DNA from: Lytechinus variegatus
Taxonomy: Eukaryota; Echinodermata; Echinoidea; Temnopleuroida; Toxopneustidae
DNA length: 64,000 nucleotides
Direction of reading: 5' to 3'
NCBI RefSeq assembly: GCF_018143015.1
Contig: NC_054746.1
Span: 18,095,532 to 18,159,531 of the forward strand
Positions 24,201 through 33,559 of this stretch are shown here, in pieces; position 1 is the stretch's first letter; each line of letters begins with the position of its first letter. The position numbers were made by a program, and so were the translations under genes. The notes beneath the pieces are model-generated. The model made no database searches. It was not told where the DNA came from and worked only from the letters and a program-made list of their open reading frames with translations.

Positions 24201-27200
24201 GAAAAATAAATATCTAAATGTGAGTAAAACCCAAAGTTTACTGACTCAAATGGCCTTTGGTCTTGACTTGAACATATGTTGTTCATTTTACATCATTTGT
24301 AATATCAAATAGCCATCTTAAACAAGTTTTCATGACAATTTCCCCTGGACCCCAATGAGATAAATTGTAGAATTAAAATTTGGAGTATTTAAATGTTTGG
24401 AATTCAAAAACTTATTGAGTGAAATAAGAAATATTGCTTTAATATCATCGTCAGAATAAAAACGTCTCAGTTATGCTTGCACGCATCCTGACTGCATATT
24501 TTGGTGATTTCTTTATTTTAATTTTTTTTTGGGGGGCGGGGTGTTCTTGCACACTCGTAGGGGTATTACAGATCACTTAAGATCTTGGATGCAGTTTGCA
24601 GAGGAAACTTGCAAGGTATAAAATGGCATAAATTACGCAATTGCAAAATAAATATTAATGAAATGTACAGAGGTTTAGACAGAATGGAAATTTCATACAC
24701 TCATTTGTTGATATCTTGAGGTTCATCTGATGCATCCATCTGTTGATTTAATCAATTTTTCAGCAATTTAATAATGGCAAACTTCAAAGTCCAACAGGAA
24801 AAATTGTTCATATGAAACTTTATTATTTTAAACTCTGTGGAAAGTTTGGTGAACATTACATTGGCTGCATTTTACCTGTTAAAACCTACATGTACCTTTT
24901 TTTTACATCATGAGGGGTGATTTACTGAGGACCCAATATTGTCTACTTATTGAAGTTTCAATGCCAGGATATTCTGTATTGTACAGGGGCTGCGGAACAG
25001 TATTAAAGGGGGGGGGGGCCTGAACATGATTAAAACCGCAAGTTTGATGGTCATTTTCATGCTTTTGTGCAAGGGTACCCAAAAAAGTGAGGGGGAAGGG
25101 GGGGGGGCAGGTGAAGCTCCCCAGATGCCCCCTCCCATATTGTGGCCACTGTTGATCATATTGGGCTGATGAAACATATTGTACTTTATCAGAACTACAT
25201 TTAGTAATTATTCATACACTCTTACTTCAGTATTCAGCCACTTCCTGCTAATTGTAAACAGAATTCAATTCCAGGATGACATTTCACAAAGATTTAAAGT
25301 GTGACTTAACATTATACTTCAATTCCCAGTTACGTTTGGAATACAATGCATCACCACATCGGTCGGCTTATGCTCAGGTGACACACGATACTGTGTATAA
25401 AGACTATTATTGAAAAACATTGCTTTTTAACAAGCATGATTTCAATAATCAACACTTAACTCTTTAACCTCCCCCCCCTGACTGGTCTAATTCTTACCTT
25501 GCATTTTTACCACTGGAGCAGTACACTAAAATAGAATTGGGAGACAAACACACAAAGAAAAATGATAAGCAAACAGCATACAGAGAATTCTTACAAAATA
25601 TTACAATCATTCATTTACAGGGGCCACAGAACAATTTTAAAAGTGAGGGGTTTGAGCAAAAAAAAAGGGGGGCCTGACCATGCAAAAAATCATAATCAGA
25701 TCATGTCATATTTACATTTTTGTAGTTTTGGAGAATAATGGGGGGATTGGTGAAGCCTCATAAGCACACCCTCCCCCAGTTCTACAGCCCCTGATTTAAA
25801 GACAAAATCAGTAAAAAAAATCATGAGTCTATGACAGATGCATTCATAGACGTTGGTTTATATTGTAAGTCACTTTGTGAAGGCTAGACTCTGTGATTTA
25901 ACTACGTCTAAGCATGCACATTTATACTTGAAAAGCCAACAAAAGCCTTATAGCACTGCAGGCACACAGAACATCAAACAGTCAATAAAGAGATGGGGAA
26001 AGAGGGATAGAGAAAGATGAAACAAGTATAGGAGCATATTACCATTTTTATGAGTATAATACACCAAAAGGCAGATTTAATTAAAAAAAATAGATGAACA
26101 CAAGTGTTAATGATGATTATAGATAATAACAATAGCAATGATGACTTGTTATAATAATAATAACAATAATAATCATAATAATAATAAATAAATAATGATA
26201 ACGAACACTACTACTACTACTACTATAGCAGCAATTTTCAGACCACCTTAGAACTACATGTACCATCAGTTATTGAGGAAATTTGATGGAAACAATACAG
26301 CTGAGGTGAAAGTCCAAAGGAATTCTCTTCTTTGTCATTGGTTTATGCAATTCCTGATAGCATTATCGCATCATTAAAAGTAAATAACAAAACTATGGAA
26401 GCTTAAAAGTGCCACCGAGATGTTGAGATAATTATCTCGGGAAGTCGACATCTTGATAGCAAAGGATAAGATGACGAGATCCCAGATCTCATCATGTCGA
26501 CATCTTTAAGAAGAGATGATGAGATGACAAGATCCTGGATCTCATCATGTCAACATCTTTAAGAAGAGATGACAAGATCCCGGATCTCATCATGTTGACA
26601 TCTTGTAGAAGAGATGATGAGATGACAAGATCCCGGATCTCATCATGTCAACATCTTTTGGACGAGATGATGAGATGACAAGATCCCGGATCTCATCATG
26701 TTGACATCTTTTAGAAGAGATGTTGAGATGACAAGATCCCGGATCTAATCATGTCAACATCTGTTAGAAGAGATGACAAGATCTCGGATCTCATCATGTT
26801 GACATCTTTTAGAAGAGATGTTGAGATGACAAGATCCCGGGATCTCGTCATGTCGTCATCTTTTAGTAGAGATGATGAGATGACAAGATCTCGGATCTCG
26901 TCATGTCGACATCTTTCAGAAGAAATGGTCAGATGACAAGATCTTCGATCCATGATCATGTCATCTAATCATCTCTTCTACAAGATGTCGACATGACGAG
27001 ATCCGAGATCTTGTCATCTCATCATCTCTACTAAAAGATGACGACATGACGAGATCCCGGGATCTTGTCATCTCAACATCTCTTCTTAAAGATGTAGACA
27101 TGACGAGATCCAAGATCTTGTCATCTCATCATCTCTTCTAAAAGATGTTGACATGATGAGTTCCGGGATCTTGTCATCTCATCATCTCTTCTAAAAGATG

Positions 27201-30200
27201 TTGACATGATGAGATCCGGGATCTTGTCATCTCATCATCTCTTCTACAAGATGTCAACATGATGAGATCCGGGATCTTGTCATCTCATCATCTCTTCTAC
27301 AAGATGTCAACATGATGAGATCCGGGATCTTGTCATCTCATCATCTCTTCTACAAGATGTCAACATGATGAGATCCGGGATCTTGTCATCTCATCATCTC
27401 TTCTACAAGATGTCAACATGATGAGATAATTATCTCAACATCTCGGTGGCACTTTTAAGCTTCCATACAAAACAGTTCTATCTGAACTAAATAAAATCAA
27501 ACAAAAAAAGTTTTTAAAAAATCAAATATACCTCACAGTATGCAAATTGATGAAACAGAGCAGGAACAAAATAGCAACTTTAAGGGTGAGTTCACAGTCC
27601 AAAACGTCAGTCCCAACAGCGTGTCGTCTCGTGATTACATAGGTGATGACCTCAGACCCAGACCGGAACCAAAAATGAAATTGACAAATCATGTACCAAT
27701 TGAAAGCTAATAAACTACTTGATACAGAAATGCAAGCTTTATGAATTTTCACCACTTTACAGCTGAGTATTTTGCTTAAGAATAGCTCCAACCATCGGGC
27801 TTCGAAAATAGACTTTCTTGTAACATAATGCTTTCACGGACTCAAGACCATGACGTCATGTTGTGTTAGAAACGGTGTAATTCTATCTATAGTTTGAAAC
27901 AGAGATTTTTTCCCCCTTTTTATTTTCTTCACTTCTATCACATAGAGATATCATAAATATCTTTTTCTCCAAGCATGAATGGATGACATCTACGGCTTTT
28001 GACTAGTTTTCAACATATTTTATTTCCTGCATAATTGGCACACACTAACAAGTTTTCCTTACATAGCAATTTAGGCCTAATAAGAACTAAGAACAGAAAT
28101 CTAAAAAAAAAATAGTGAAGAGTTGTAGGTTTCCATCCATTTGAGCACTGATTAAATGTCATTGTCATTTTTTCCTGCAAATTGATAAATTGAATTCAGA
28201 ATCTGACAAGCAGAAAAATAACCCTTTTCAGTGTACAAGCCTATGGAGTCACAACGCTTTTAACACAACATGAGATTGCAATCTTGAGGCCAGAGAAATG
28301 CAATGGAAAGCCATTTGTCTAAATCCTCAGCAAAACCCATTTTTGTTTTTCTTAAGCAAAATACTCAGCTGTCAAGCAGTGAATATGCATAATACTTACA
28401 CTGTTGTACTACGTAGTTTACATATTTCAAATTTGTCATTTGCATGTTTAGCTCTGGTCTGGGTCTTTAATGTTCCACATTTGGGGATACATTGATGCTC
28501 ATGATCCAGGCACTAAATAATCACATTCCCTTTGATAGGATCTAACCCTGATTACCGGTAATCAAAAGCATATAACTTGTCTCTTTTATACTGGGTAAGA
28601 ATAAAATAGTAAATAAATTAATAAGTCCCTTTAAAGTTAAAGAAAAAAATACATCAAATAGAGTGTTATTTTCCAAATGAAGAAAAACATTTTAAAAAGT
28701 ACCAACAAAATAATAATCAAGAACAAGGTACAAATTTGAGAAGAAACTATCACAAAGAAGAAACTGCAGTAATTGTAAATATATATATATACATGTATGC
28801 AGGCATCCACTGACAAAGCAGAACAACAGCGGTTTGCAAAAAAAAAGGATTAGATGACCCAGCATTATAATGGTCATCCTGCTAATTAAAGGACAAGTCC
28901 ACCCCAACAAAAACTTGATTTGAATAAAAAGAGAAAAATTCAACAAACGTTACACTGAAAATTTCATCAAAATCGGATGTAAAATAGGAAAGTTATGACA
29001 TTTTAAAGTTTCGCTTCATTTCACAAAACAGTTATATGCACATCTCGGTCGGTATGCAAATGAGGGAACTGATGACATCACTCACTCACTATTTCTTTTG
29101 TATTTATTATATGAAATGTTTTTTATTTTCTCGTCATTGTCATGTGAAATGAAGTTTCATTCCTCCCTGAACACATGTAATTCCATTATTTTAACAGTTT
29201 GTGCTTCAGGCAAGGAGGTCCTAATCGTCAAATTCGTACGAATTGAAATATTGTATAATTCAATCAATAAAAAACAAAAGAAATAGTGAGTGGATGACAT
29301 CATCGACTCTCTCATTTGGATGTATCTGGCTCATTCATATACCTACTTTGTTAAAAATAAGCGAAACTTTGTAATGTCATAACTTTCTTATTTTACATCT
29401 GATTTTGATGAAATTTTCAGCATTGTGTTCGTCTTATTTTTCTCTATTGATTCAAAGCAACATTTTTCTGAGGTGGACTTGACTTTTAAGTTTTAATCAA
29501 TCCATTTGATGTTATACATGTAGGTGTAGGTGAACTTGGTAAATTTGACAAAATACTTGTAGGGGCCTAAAGGATTGATGAAAATCAAGCAGGGATAAGA
29601 ATGTTATGAATATTAAAGATCTTTAATTTGTGATGTCACATGCAAGCAGGTCTTCCATTCATAATGTGATCTAAATTCAAAATTATGGACAACTTTTCAA
29701 TCTACGGGGTACTTATTTACTATAATTCTACATGCACATTAAAGTGACAAAACAACATCATATTCAGAAAAATTGTTATGACAAAAATAATTTTTAAAGT
29801 ATCACAGTAGATATAAATATTTTCAGGCTTAAAACTCACAAGGAGCTGAAATATGATCGTTGAAGATCACAATTCTTGTTTTTACGAATTTTGATTTTTC
29901 ATTCTTAAGTTGTGACATATTTTGAATAGGTTTATCAGGAAATTAAGCCCCAAAGGAAAAACTGGAGGTAACTCATTTCATACGAAGTAATGTGTAAATG
30001 AGTTGATGCTTTCACAGATTATCATTTATTTCTTTGGTTATTTGATTACTAGTGTATTATGAAATATGAAAAAATACAATACTATAACATGATTCCAATG
30101 TTCAAAAACATTAATATTCTAATATGTTACACTAAAGAAAGAACTTCTTTAAATATAATATTAACAAAAATCAACATTGATGATTTGGCACTTAGTAAAG

Positions 30201-30521
30201 AGGTGAATATGTGACACAGCTCATCTGTACATGTATATTATCCATGACTATTTTTATGAAATTAAACTTTTCAAATGTCATGACGTTCTATTCCATATTC
30301 AATTTCAATGAATTTTTGTGTAAAAAGGTTATCTTTAACTCTTTATCAATTTGTATAGATTTGGAAGGATTTTGTTCAATAAAGGGGTCAATCTTTGATT
30401 GTTGATACTCACTTTTCCACATCATTAACCCCAAGACAAACCATATGACCACCAGACATACTACCACCATTGCAGAGTAGATCATTTTGTCTTCTGAAAC
30501 TGTCCTTTTACTCGCAAACAA
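9130..30521 (-). CDS. Single-pass membrane protein with modular serine-rich tail, nine exons found (N-terminus missing)
   Basis: Not recognised. Exons in gene order (minus strand): A 30413-30521, B 25498-25525, C 23212-23289, D 19747-19920, E 19007-19114, F 17319-17411, G 13512-14627, H 11762-11866, I 9130-9202. Every junction is GT-AG and the phases chain without conflict. Exon A encodes a membrane span (about residues 14-34 of the piece) flanked by basic residues, then a CSSG/KNARARR stop-transfer. The rest is hydrophilic, rich in Ser, Glu, Asp and Gln, so probably cytoplasmic. Exons C-H are all phase-2 symmetric and divisible by three. D, F and H end with versions of one motif (SLSNFHSLKS, DLSGPQSLHS, ELSSFHSLRS). 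G holds a 24-aa minisatellite with a TAA in its first unit. The piece is 627 codons, 255 without G. Start and extracellular part were not found; it is divergent from TDP1. Confidence 0.7.
9203..9555. other. Intron between exons H and I, no other feature
   Basis: Unique-looking AT-rich sequence. Nothing further seen. Confidence 0.35.
9556..9701. mobile_element. Short inverted-repeat element
   Basis: TCACATTTGCTCTAC at the left is inverted as GTAGAGCAAATGTGA at 9684-9698; about 145 bp in all. The following 9702-9780 matches an arm of the fold-back element at 27.6-28.5 kb. Confidence 0.55.
9784..10317. mobile_element. MITE-like element with CCAGGGGG/CCCCCTGG ends
   Basis: Left end CCAGGGGGGGGGGTGGCACTC, right end GAGTGCCCCCCCCCTGG, 534 bp. 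The interior repeats a TGGAGCRGMTTTCTTTSTTC-like word. The open frames across it show no protein family. Confidence 0.7.
10740..11480. repeat. Tandem repeat of about 160 bp, four copies
   Basis: Each copy starts near TTACCATGGCAACACAATTT (10788, 10932, 11099, 11259) and includes TCTTGCACATCTT. The array ends with a CAGACGGACCGACTG word. Confidence 0.75.
11762..11866 (-). CDS. Membrane-protein exon H: FHSL motif 3
   Basis: Acceptor attttgttcag. Reads PDQFLQVDQPLIGHDSVSEL then SSFHSLRSSESPDR. It can end at CG|GTTTGT (11762), like its sister exons D and F, and pass to exon I. If that weak donor is not used, the frame continues to TAG at 11704-11706, giving the alternative ending FVAHFSSNICKLGRNGGS. 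Confidence 0.7.
12033..12160. mobile_element. 128-bp MITE with perfect 24-bp inverted ends
   Basis: Positions 12033-12056 (GGGGCCCGTTGCAG...) are the exact reverse complement of 12137-12160. Too small to code for anything. The perfect ends suggest recent arrival. Confidence 0.85.
12162..13170. repeat. Local direct duplication with a SINE inside
   Basis: The stretch from about 12270 (AAGCCAAATTTGAGCAAA...) recurs diverged from about 12868 (AAGCCAAATTTAAGCAAA...), including AATAATGTGCAATGTATGAA and GTTTGTAAACTGCA. The CCAGCCCAGGT word occurs at about 12564 and 13139. Confidence 0.65.
12677..12870 (+). repeat. tRNA-derived SINE, 5'-truncated copy
   Basis: Begins CTTCAGCAAGAAATTTAAAC, has the CTCGACCCAGGTGAGGT block, a linker ending AATAATAATAACG, and a tail ending in (TTA)n. 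It separates the two halves of the local duplication. Confidence 0.65.
13512..14627 (-). CDS. Membrane-protein exon G: coding minisatellite (in-frame TAA in first unit)
   Basis: Enters after tctttatag in the phase left by exon F and reads KQEERGITVYK, then about 15 units of a 24-residue repeat, consensus TVSQPKTLASTEDAVQDNFK plus GDSS. It leaves at CAGAT|GTAAGA in the phase needed by exon H. The 371-codon frame has one interruption: unit 1 has TAA (14537-14539) where other units have CAA (Gln). Alternating variants (AVQD/AVQH, AAQD/AVQD) suggest growth in two-unit blocks. Unless the stop is an error, this allele ends translation after 226 residues of the piece when exon G is included. Confidence 0.75.
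13530..14594 (-). repeat. 72-bp coding minisatellite inside exon G
   Basis: About 15 head-to-tail copies of a 72-bp unit. Most copies differ by only one to three bases. Outer copies (units 1 and 13-15 in gene order) are the most diverged, as expected for expansion from the middle. Confidence 0.95.
14700..14930. repeat. Fold-back arm remnant
   Basis: CATCTTGAATATTCATTGGG and the following words match the arm of the element at 7263-7783. Only one arm is seen. Confidence 0.45.
14915..15195 (-). repeat. tRNA-derived SINE, minus orientation
   Basis: On the minus strand: a degraded tRNA head with B box GGATTAGAATCCC, the central CTCGACCCAGGTGAGGTGAA block, and a tail with a TATTATTAT microsatellite at about 14915. 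Confidence 0.7.
15974..16444. mobile_element. Inverted-repeat element with GGTACCC palindromes
   Basis: AGATATATATGATGCA at the left is inverted as TGCATCATATATCT at the right. Both sides have self-complementary GGTACC/CCCCGGGG words (TTTGGTACCCTGGGGTACCA; GTACCCCGGGGGTAC). About 470 bp. Confidence 0.55.
16884..17287. mobile_element. MITE-like element, TGGCC...GGCCA ends
   Basis: Left TGGCCTGAATTCACAAAGGT is inverted at the right as ACCTTCGTGAATTACGGCCA. The match continues about 30 bp, with a further inner pair (TGCAGATTTCTG/CAGAAATCTGCATAAAT). 404 bp. Confidence 0.75.
17319..17411 (-). CDS. Membrane-protein exon F: FHSL motif 2
   Basis: Reads ALRGRISSGGSCHSDLSGPQ then SLHSNDDPQER. The stretch HSDLSGPQSLHSNDD lines up with the ends of exons D and H. 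93 nt, phase-2 symmetric, donor AG|GTAAAT. Confidence 0.75.
17840..18515 (+). mobile_element. LINE 3' end (CR1/Jockey-like), 5'-truncated
   Basis: An open piece reads YIPLLKYDVSRASICYQGP then LIWNSLPNHLKDSQSLNIFK, the typical C-terminal end of LINE reverse-transcriptase proteins. A roughly 480-bp 3' UTR follows, ending AAATAAATGAATCTAAATCT. It lies in the intron between exons E and F of the membrane-protein gene, opposite in orientation. Plus-strand truncation at the 5' side is typical of target-primed insertion. Confidence 0.75.
19007..19114 (-). CDS. Membrane-protein exon E: basic segment
   Basis: Reads PHLNVSPKRDLSVILHRFSR then PQTLRGIPVSYKIERV. Acceptor ccatgcag, donor GT|GTAAGT (strong). 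The only frame without a stop across the exon is the one in phase with exon D. 108 nt, phase-2 symmetric. Confidence 0.75.
19747..19920 (-). CDS. Membrane-protein exon D: acidic tail with FHSL motif 1
   Basis: Reads TITIDLPTGEDNPRPDGVKE, then an EGASGQGESCSSGSNDG stretch, then SHSSLSNFHSLKSNEEAERI. Acidic and serine-rich, no cysteine pattern of a folded domain. Donor AG|GTTGGT. 174 nt, phase-2 symmetric. Confidence 0.78.
20000..20540. repeat. Tandem repeat of 180-190 bp, three copies
   Basis: Copies share GTGACCTGAAACTCA (about 20050, 20231, with a variant at 20422), AGTTCATTGACC, and AACTTAACCTT. Non-coding. Confidence 0.85.
20720..21187 (-). mobile_element. LINE ORF1 fragment
   Basis: A 155-codon frame starts MAGRGASCAPREEP, has a basic/acidic linker (KQRIKRKREGSVEVE), then FKVLITPIDRTKS and NPITRARQIREACP followed by GLLIKCRNAKQLRAI. 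This pattern resembles the nucleic-acid-binding region of ORF1 proteins in I/Nimb-type LINEs. The end after LRAI looks unrelated, so the element is cut. GC-rich 5' flank. In the intron between exons C and D of the membrane-protein gene, same strand. Family call by memory of motifs, so moderate confidence. Confidence 0.5.
21490..21975. repeat. Tandem repeat family 2, three diverged copies
   Basis: Copies begin near AATCAAATCATTGTCACTCC (21497), then 21759 and 21894, each with ATATGAAGTYRATSWGTYAA downstream. Confidence 0.65.
21976..23211. other. Intron sequence, no feature recognised
   Basis: AT-rich with a poly-T run near 22421. No open frame with domain or splice support. Confidence 0.35.
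23212..23289 (-). CDS. Membrane-protein exon C
   Basis: In the phase carried from exons A-B it reads ARRTQDQPVHSTASARTAVR then YSPISG. Another frame is also open (PGGHKINLSTVRP), but it does not fit the phase chain. Acceptor aaaactgcag, donor GG|GTAAAT. 78 nt, phase-2 symmetric. Confidence 0.7.
23541..23699. mobile_element. Short MITE-like element (GTAGCCAGG ends)
   Basis: AGGCCTGTAGCCAGGAAGG at the left is inverted at the right as CCCTGGCTACGGGCGT. About 160 bp. Confidence 0.6.
23700..24983. other. Intron sequence, no feature recognised
   Basis: AT-rich, with a short GC box near 24530. Nothing coding seen. Confidence 0.35.
24984..25155. mobile_element. CAGGGGC element, copy 1
   Basis: CAGGGGCTGCGGAACAGTAT start with G-rich interior; the same family as the copy at 25618. 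The right end is eroded. Confidence 0.5.
25498..25525 (-). CDS. Membrane-protein exon B: 28-nt juxtamembrane microexon
   Basis: Acceptor tattttag, donor AAG|GTAAGA. In the phase set by exon A it reads MYCSSGKNAR, with cysteine and basic residues right after the membrane span, as expected for a cytoplasmic stop-transfer. Its tiny size makes it less certain on its own; support comes from the phase match on both sides. Confidence 0.6.
25618..25793. mobile_element. CAGGGGC element, copy 2
   Basis: CAGGGGCCACAGAAC at the left is inverted at the right as GTTCTACAGCCCCTG. 176 bp, G-rich interior. Confidence 0.65.
26150..26226. repeat. (AAT)n and (ACT)n microsatellites
   Basis: Triplet runs with few interruptions between exon B and the large palindrome. 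Confidence 0.9.
26394..27467. mobile_element. 1.07-kb palindromic element with 53-bp tandem repeats in both arms
   Basis: Positions 26394-26438 (TATGGAAGCTTAAAAGTGCC...) are the exact reverse complement of 27423-27467. Inside, both arms consist of about eight to nine 53-bp units such as GATGACAAGATCCCGGATCT..., direct within an arm and inverted between arms. The turn is near 26950. Every unit is itself rich in short palindromes (AGATCCCGGATCT, GTCGAC). TA at both edges fits a TA-target DNA transposon derivative. No coding capacity: the open frames are repeats of the unit. Confidence 0.9.
27585..28510. mobile_element. Fold-back element with AGCTGAGTATTTTGCTTAAG arms
   Basis: The arm at about 27640-27785 (TCAGACCCAGACCGGAACC... 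to AGCTGAGTATTTTGCTTAAG) returns inverted at about 28345-28475 (CTTAAGCAAAATACTCAGCT... to GCTCTGGTCTGGGTCT). A piece of the same arm is at 9702-9780. Confidence 0.65.
28889..29484. mobile_element. Fold-back element, GGACAAGTCCACC family, copy 1
   Basis: Left AAAGGACAAGTCCACCCCAA, right GAGGTGGACTTGACTTTTAA. The arms stay complementary for about 130 bp (for example GATGTAAAATAGGAAAGTTA versus TAACTTTCTTATTTTACATC). The middle has inverted TGCAAATGAG/CTCATTTGGA and GATGACATCA words. Confidence 0.85.
29485..30412. other. Intron A-B, AT-rich
   Basis: No recognised feature apart from possible remnants of fold-back arms near 29530-29700. Confidence 0.35.
30413..30521 (-). CDS. Membrane-protein exon A: transmembrane segment
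   Basis: After a long pyrimidine tract and ttgtcag the frame reads LFASKRTVSEDKM, then IYSAMVVVCLVVIWFVLGLM, then MWK. The hydrophobic run fits one membrane span. It enters in phase 0 and leaves in phase 1 at AAAA|GTGAGT. M13 could be a start if no upstream exon exists. Confidence 0.75.
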
Positions 30522-32640
30522 CTGACAAGAAAAAAAAAACAAAACAAACAGATTGGTCATTACAGCTATAATAAATAAAAACATTGGTATGAAACCATAA
30601 TAAGACCATAAGACCATAATATGTGGTTACCATGGCAACACCATTTCTGAAAAATAACCTTTAGACTGAAAAATCTGCTGTTTTGAAGGATTTCTGAATT
30701 TTTTCAGCCCTGCTCCTACACAGATGAAAAATTCCCATAGGACTTGTTTAATGGTGGTGGTTCATGCAAGGCTTAAATTCATCATCTATATTATGGGGAT
30801 AAATAAAGGATGCACTACCACACCCTCTTTGACTTTGATTCTCCTTAAATCCAAACTTAAAGAGAAATGCCTGTAGTTGCAGTAAACACTGATTTCATGA
30901 GAAAGTCTGTAAAACCAGGCTTAATTGTCAAAATATCATCGAGGATCTAGATCTGGTACAGTTACATAAACTGAACTTTGTGAAATCTTGAACTCTACGC
31001 TGAAAAACGTTCACACTGAAGATCACCAACACAGATAGGCACACGTGGGACAGTGGATTATTATTGCTGGAATAAAGACCTGACGGAAGTGACCGAATCC
31101 GCGTTTATTTTGCTTATTTCTCAGCAATTACACAATTTCTTCCAGAATCCTTTGGCACATATTTTTTATTCATACAAACAGACACTTGGGTGGTCATTAT
31201 ATTAGATTATGTAAAATGTCATTTTGAGATCGTAACCAAAACTGGAATTTATCTTTAAGTGAGAGGAACTAAAATGCAAATGTGAAAATTTACTTTTAAT
31301 GAATAGGGCCTACAATCAGCTCTTCAGTTTCTTGAAATATATGATGTAAAATCCAAGGTTTTGATTCCAAAGACCCAGTGTCAGGTTTGTTGATTGTATG
31401 GCATCAAGTTGCTATAGTAGTTTGAGCTGCAAATGCGCCAGCCAAACATGTTTGTATTACCACAGCATCTGCTACCACCACAAATGAGGTGCGTATATAT
31501 GGAGGGCTCGAGGGAGAGGATTCTGTGAAGCTAGACAAAGTCTCAGTGGAACATTTCTTGACCAAAATAGACCACTTTTTCAGTCTAAGTATAACCTTGT
31601 CAATTGGGCTCATCACCTTACAATTATAATCACTGACTAAAACGTAACAGTGTGCATATTCCCAGATTCCCCCGGAGGGGAATAATCAGGATAAATGTAT
31701 GATATGTATGTCCCGCGGTTGAGACCCCCTTTTTCAGTCTAAATTTCTGTTCCAGAGCATCATCAATTCTAGACCAAAAGCTTCAATCTCTGTTAGGTTG
31801 GTTGTTCAGCTGAACTCCGTTGGCTTCACTCACCAAATACAGAGACCGAAGTTCTAACGCGATCTGTACAGGGGACTCAACGGCCATATGTTTATGTACT
31901 TAAGATCGGATAAAACAGGGAAGTGAATTTGCGTGACAGCCGAGGTAAGTCACTGTTTTTGTTCCTTTTAACTTGATTTTTCTCCATTTTTGGCAATTAA
32001 TGCCAAGAGGGAATATTAATTTGCATTTTGGTCGCAATAATTGTCAATTTTTTTATTCATTAAAGACAAAAATTGAAGCGCCCCGACGGGGGGATTTTGC
32101 ATTGCAAGTCCCCTAATGGTGGCTGCACGATAGCGAGCCGTCTGTGTACGAGGAGAAATAAAAAAAAATGTTAAAAAACTCCTCGAAACAGATGGCTGCC
32201 AGCTGTTCTAGAAATCCTCAAATTTGTAACTTCTCGCTCCAGAGAGCAGATCTACTCAGCCGGTCAGGGTGGTTAGCTCGATCAGCATGGATCCCTTATT
32301 CCTGTCAGCCCGCCGAAGACCCCCGCAGCTAGCTTGCACTCACTAGATATGAATCTAGAAAGATGCTTGCACATTTTTTAGATAGCTTCTACTGTTACGC
32401 TCACCTGTTTTGTGATTTCATTTTTTCTTCACGAATTAGTTAATGAGTTCCGGTCTTTCGCATGCCTTGTTTGATGTGGTCCTTTCCAGAACATTGCATT
32501 TTTCGCTGTCATTGATTCAAGCAAGATGAGCGGCGCCGGAGATGGAGACCCTTAATTTTAAGACCAAGATTTAGTTCCAGAGCACCCTATTTTTGAGTAG
32601 GAGCGGCACATAGATCTAAGTAACACTAGCATGTAATAAT
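30522..32640. other. Region upstream of exon A; 5' part of the membrane gene expected here but not found
   Basis: A 70-codon minus frame at 31404-31616 and the donor at 31944 (plus) are the only hints. A short hairpin joins GCCGTCTGTGTACGAGGAG and CTCCTCGAAACAGATGGC at about 32135-32205. No signal peptide or domain found. Confidence 0.35.
31930..31944 (+). other. Possible non-coding 5' exon end (strong splice donor)
   Basis: GACAGCCGAG|GTAAGTCA is an ideal donor on the plus strand 1.9 kb before the TDP1 ATG. The acceptor-like ttgcag at 33804-33809 could receive it. This would make a spliced 5' UTR and move the promoter to about 31.9 kb. Inference from splice-site quality only. Confidence 0.25.
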
Positions 32641-32649
32641 GCGAGTGCA

Positions 32650-33050
32650 CCCCCCCCCCCCCCCCTCGGCCTAGTGTTGAGGACTCCATGATGATCATGA
32701 AGATTTTTTTTTATTTTGCCTAGGCCTACTTCTTCATCATGGAGTCTTGACACTCTTCCCATAGTCATAGATGCATAAAACTAGAGACTGACCAAAACAA
32801 AGATGGTTTTGCACTTTTGGCCAGTCTCTTGCATCTATGACTATGGTAAGTGTCAAGACTCAATGATGAAGAAGTATAATGTCAAAATATTTAAAAAAAA
32901 AATCATCATGGAGCCCTCACTACCCCCCCCCCCCCCCCATAGTCTTGAGGACGAAATGATGATTTTTTTTAGATATGAAGAAGTATATGACATATCTGAA
33001 AAAATCATCATCATTGCGTCCTCAAGACTAACCCCTCCCCCCCGGCGCAC
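32650..33050. repeat. Nested hairpins between poly-C tracts
   Basis: Arms at about 32729-32770 (CTTCTTCATCATGGAGTCTT...) and about 32832-32873 (...AAGACTCAATGATGAAGAAG) are inverted copies, including TGCATCTATGACTATGG. A second hairpin spans about 32940-33035 (AGTCTTGAGGACGAAATGAT / ATCATTGCGTCCTCAAGACT). Poly-C runs sit at about 32650, 32925 and 33040. Confidence 0.75.
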
Positions 33051-33559
33051 ATCACTCAAGACTCAACAAGCTCAATACCGGTCTAATCTAAGAAATATAG
33101 TCTTTAGATCTGTGTCTAAACTTAGACAGTCTTGAATAAGTTTAACTTACTGTATTAACAGTTCAGTAGATCTACTAGATCTAGATCTTGATAAGATGCC
33201 CCGTAAGATGCAAGGTGTATGAGTATGACGAAGACAAAGAAGCAATCCGATTGGCGATAGAGAATCTTTACTCTCGTCTGTACTAAAGCTGCTGGAAATT
33301 TTCCAGCGAGCTAGCTCGGTTATCTGAAAAAGTCAGGACAACTCGGCTCCAAGGGCAAATTGGCCTCACCTCCAGAACGGGGCCGAGTTATCCTATCAAT
33401 TTCGCGATTTTTTTTTTCCTCACGAATTGGTTACCATTTTGCCTTCATTACAAAAATTCGTGAAGAAAAAAAATCACAAAAGTGGTGAGATGATTCAGAT
33501 TCGTTACACAAATTCGTGAAAAGAAAAGAAATTACTAGCAGGTGCGACAAATCGGCGGG

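Noticed and set aside
26500-27420. Possible CRISPR array (regular repeats)
   Set aside because: The repeats abut with no unique spacers, face each other in two arms, and the genome is clearly eukaryotic.
31404-31616. 70-codon minus frame (MMSPIDKVILRLKK) as N-terminal exon
   Set aside because: No good donor in phase with exon A, and no clear signal peptide.
32190-32335. Short plus frame (MAASCSRNPQICNFSL)
   Set aside because: Forty-six codons ending in a stop with no good donor. It could be part of a leader transcript, but nothing supports a protein.
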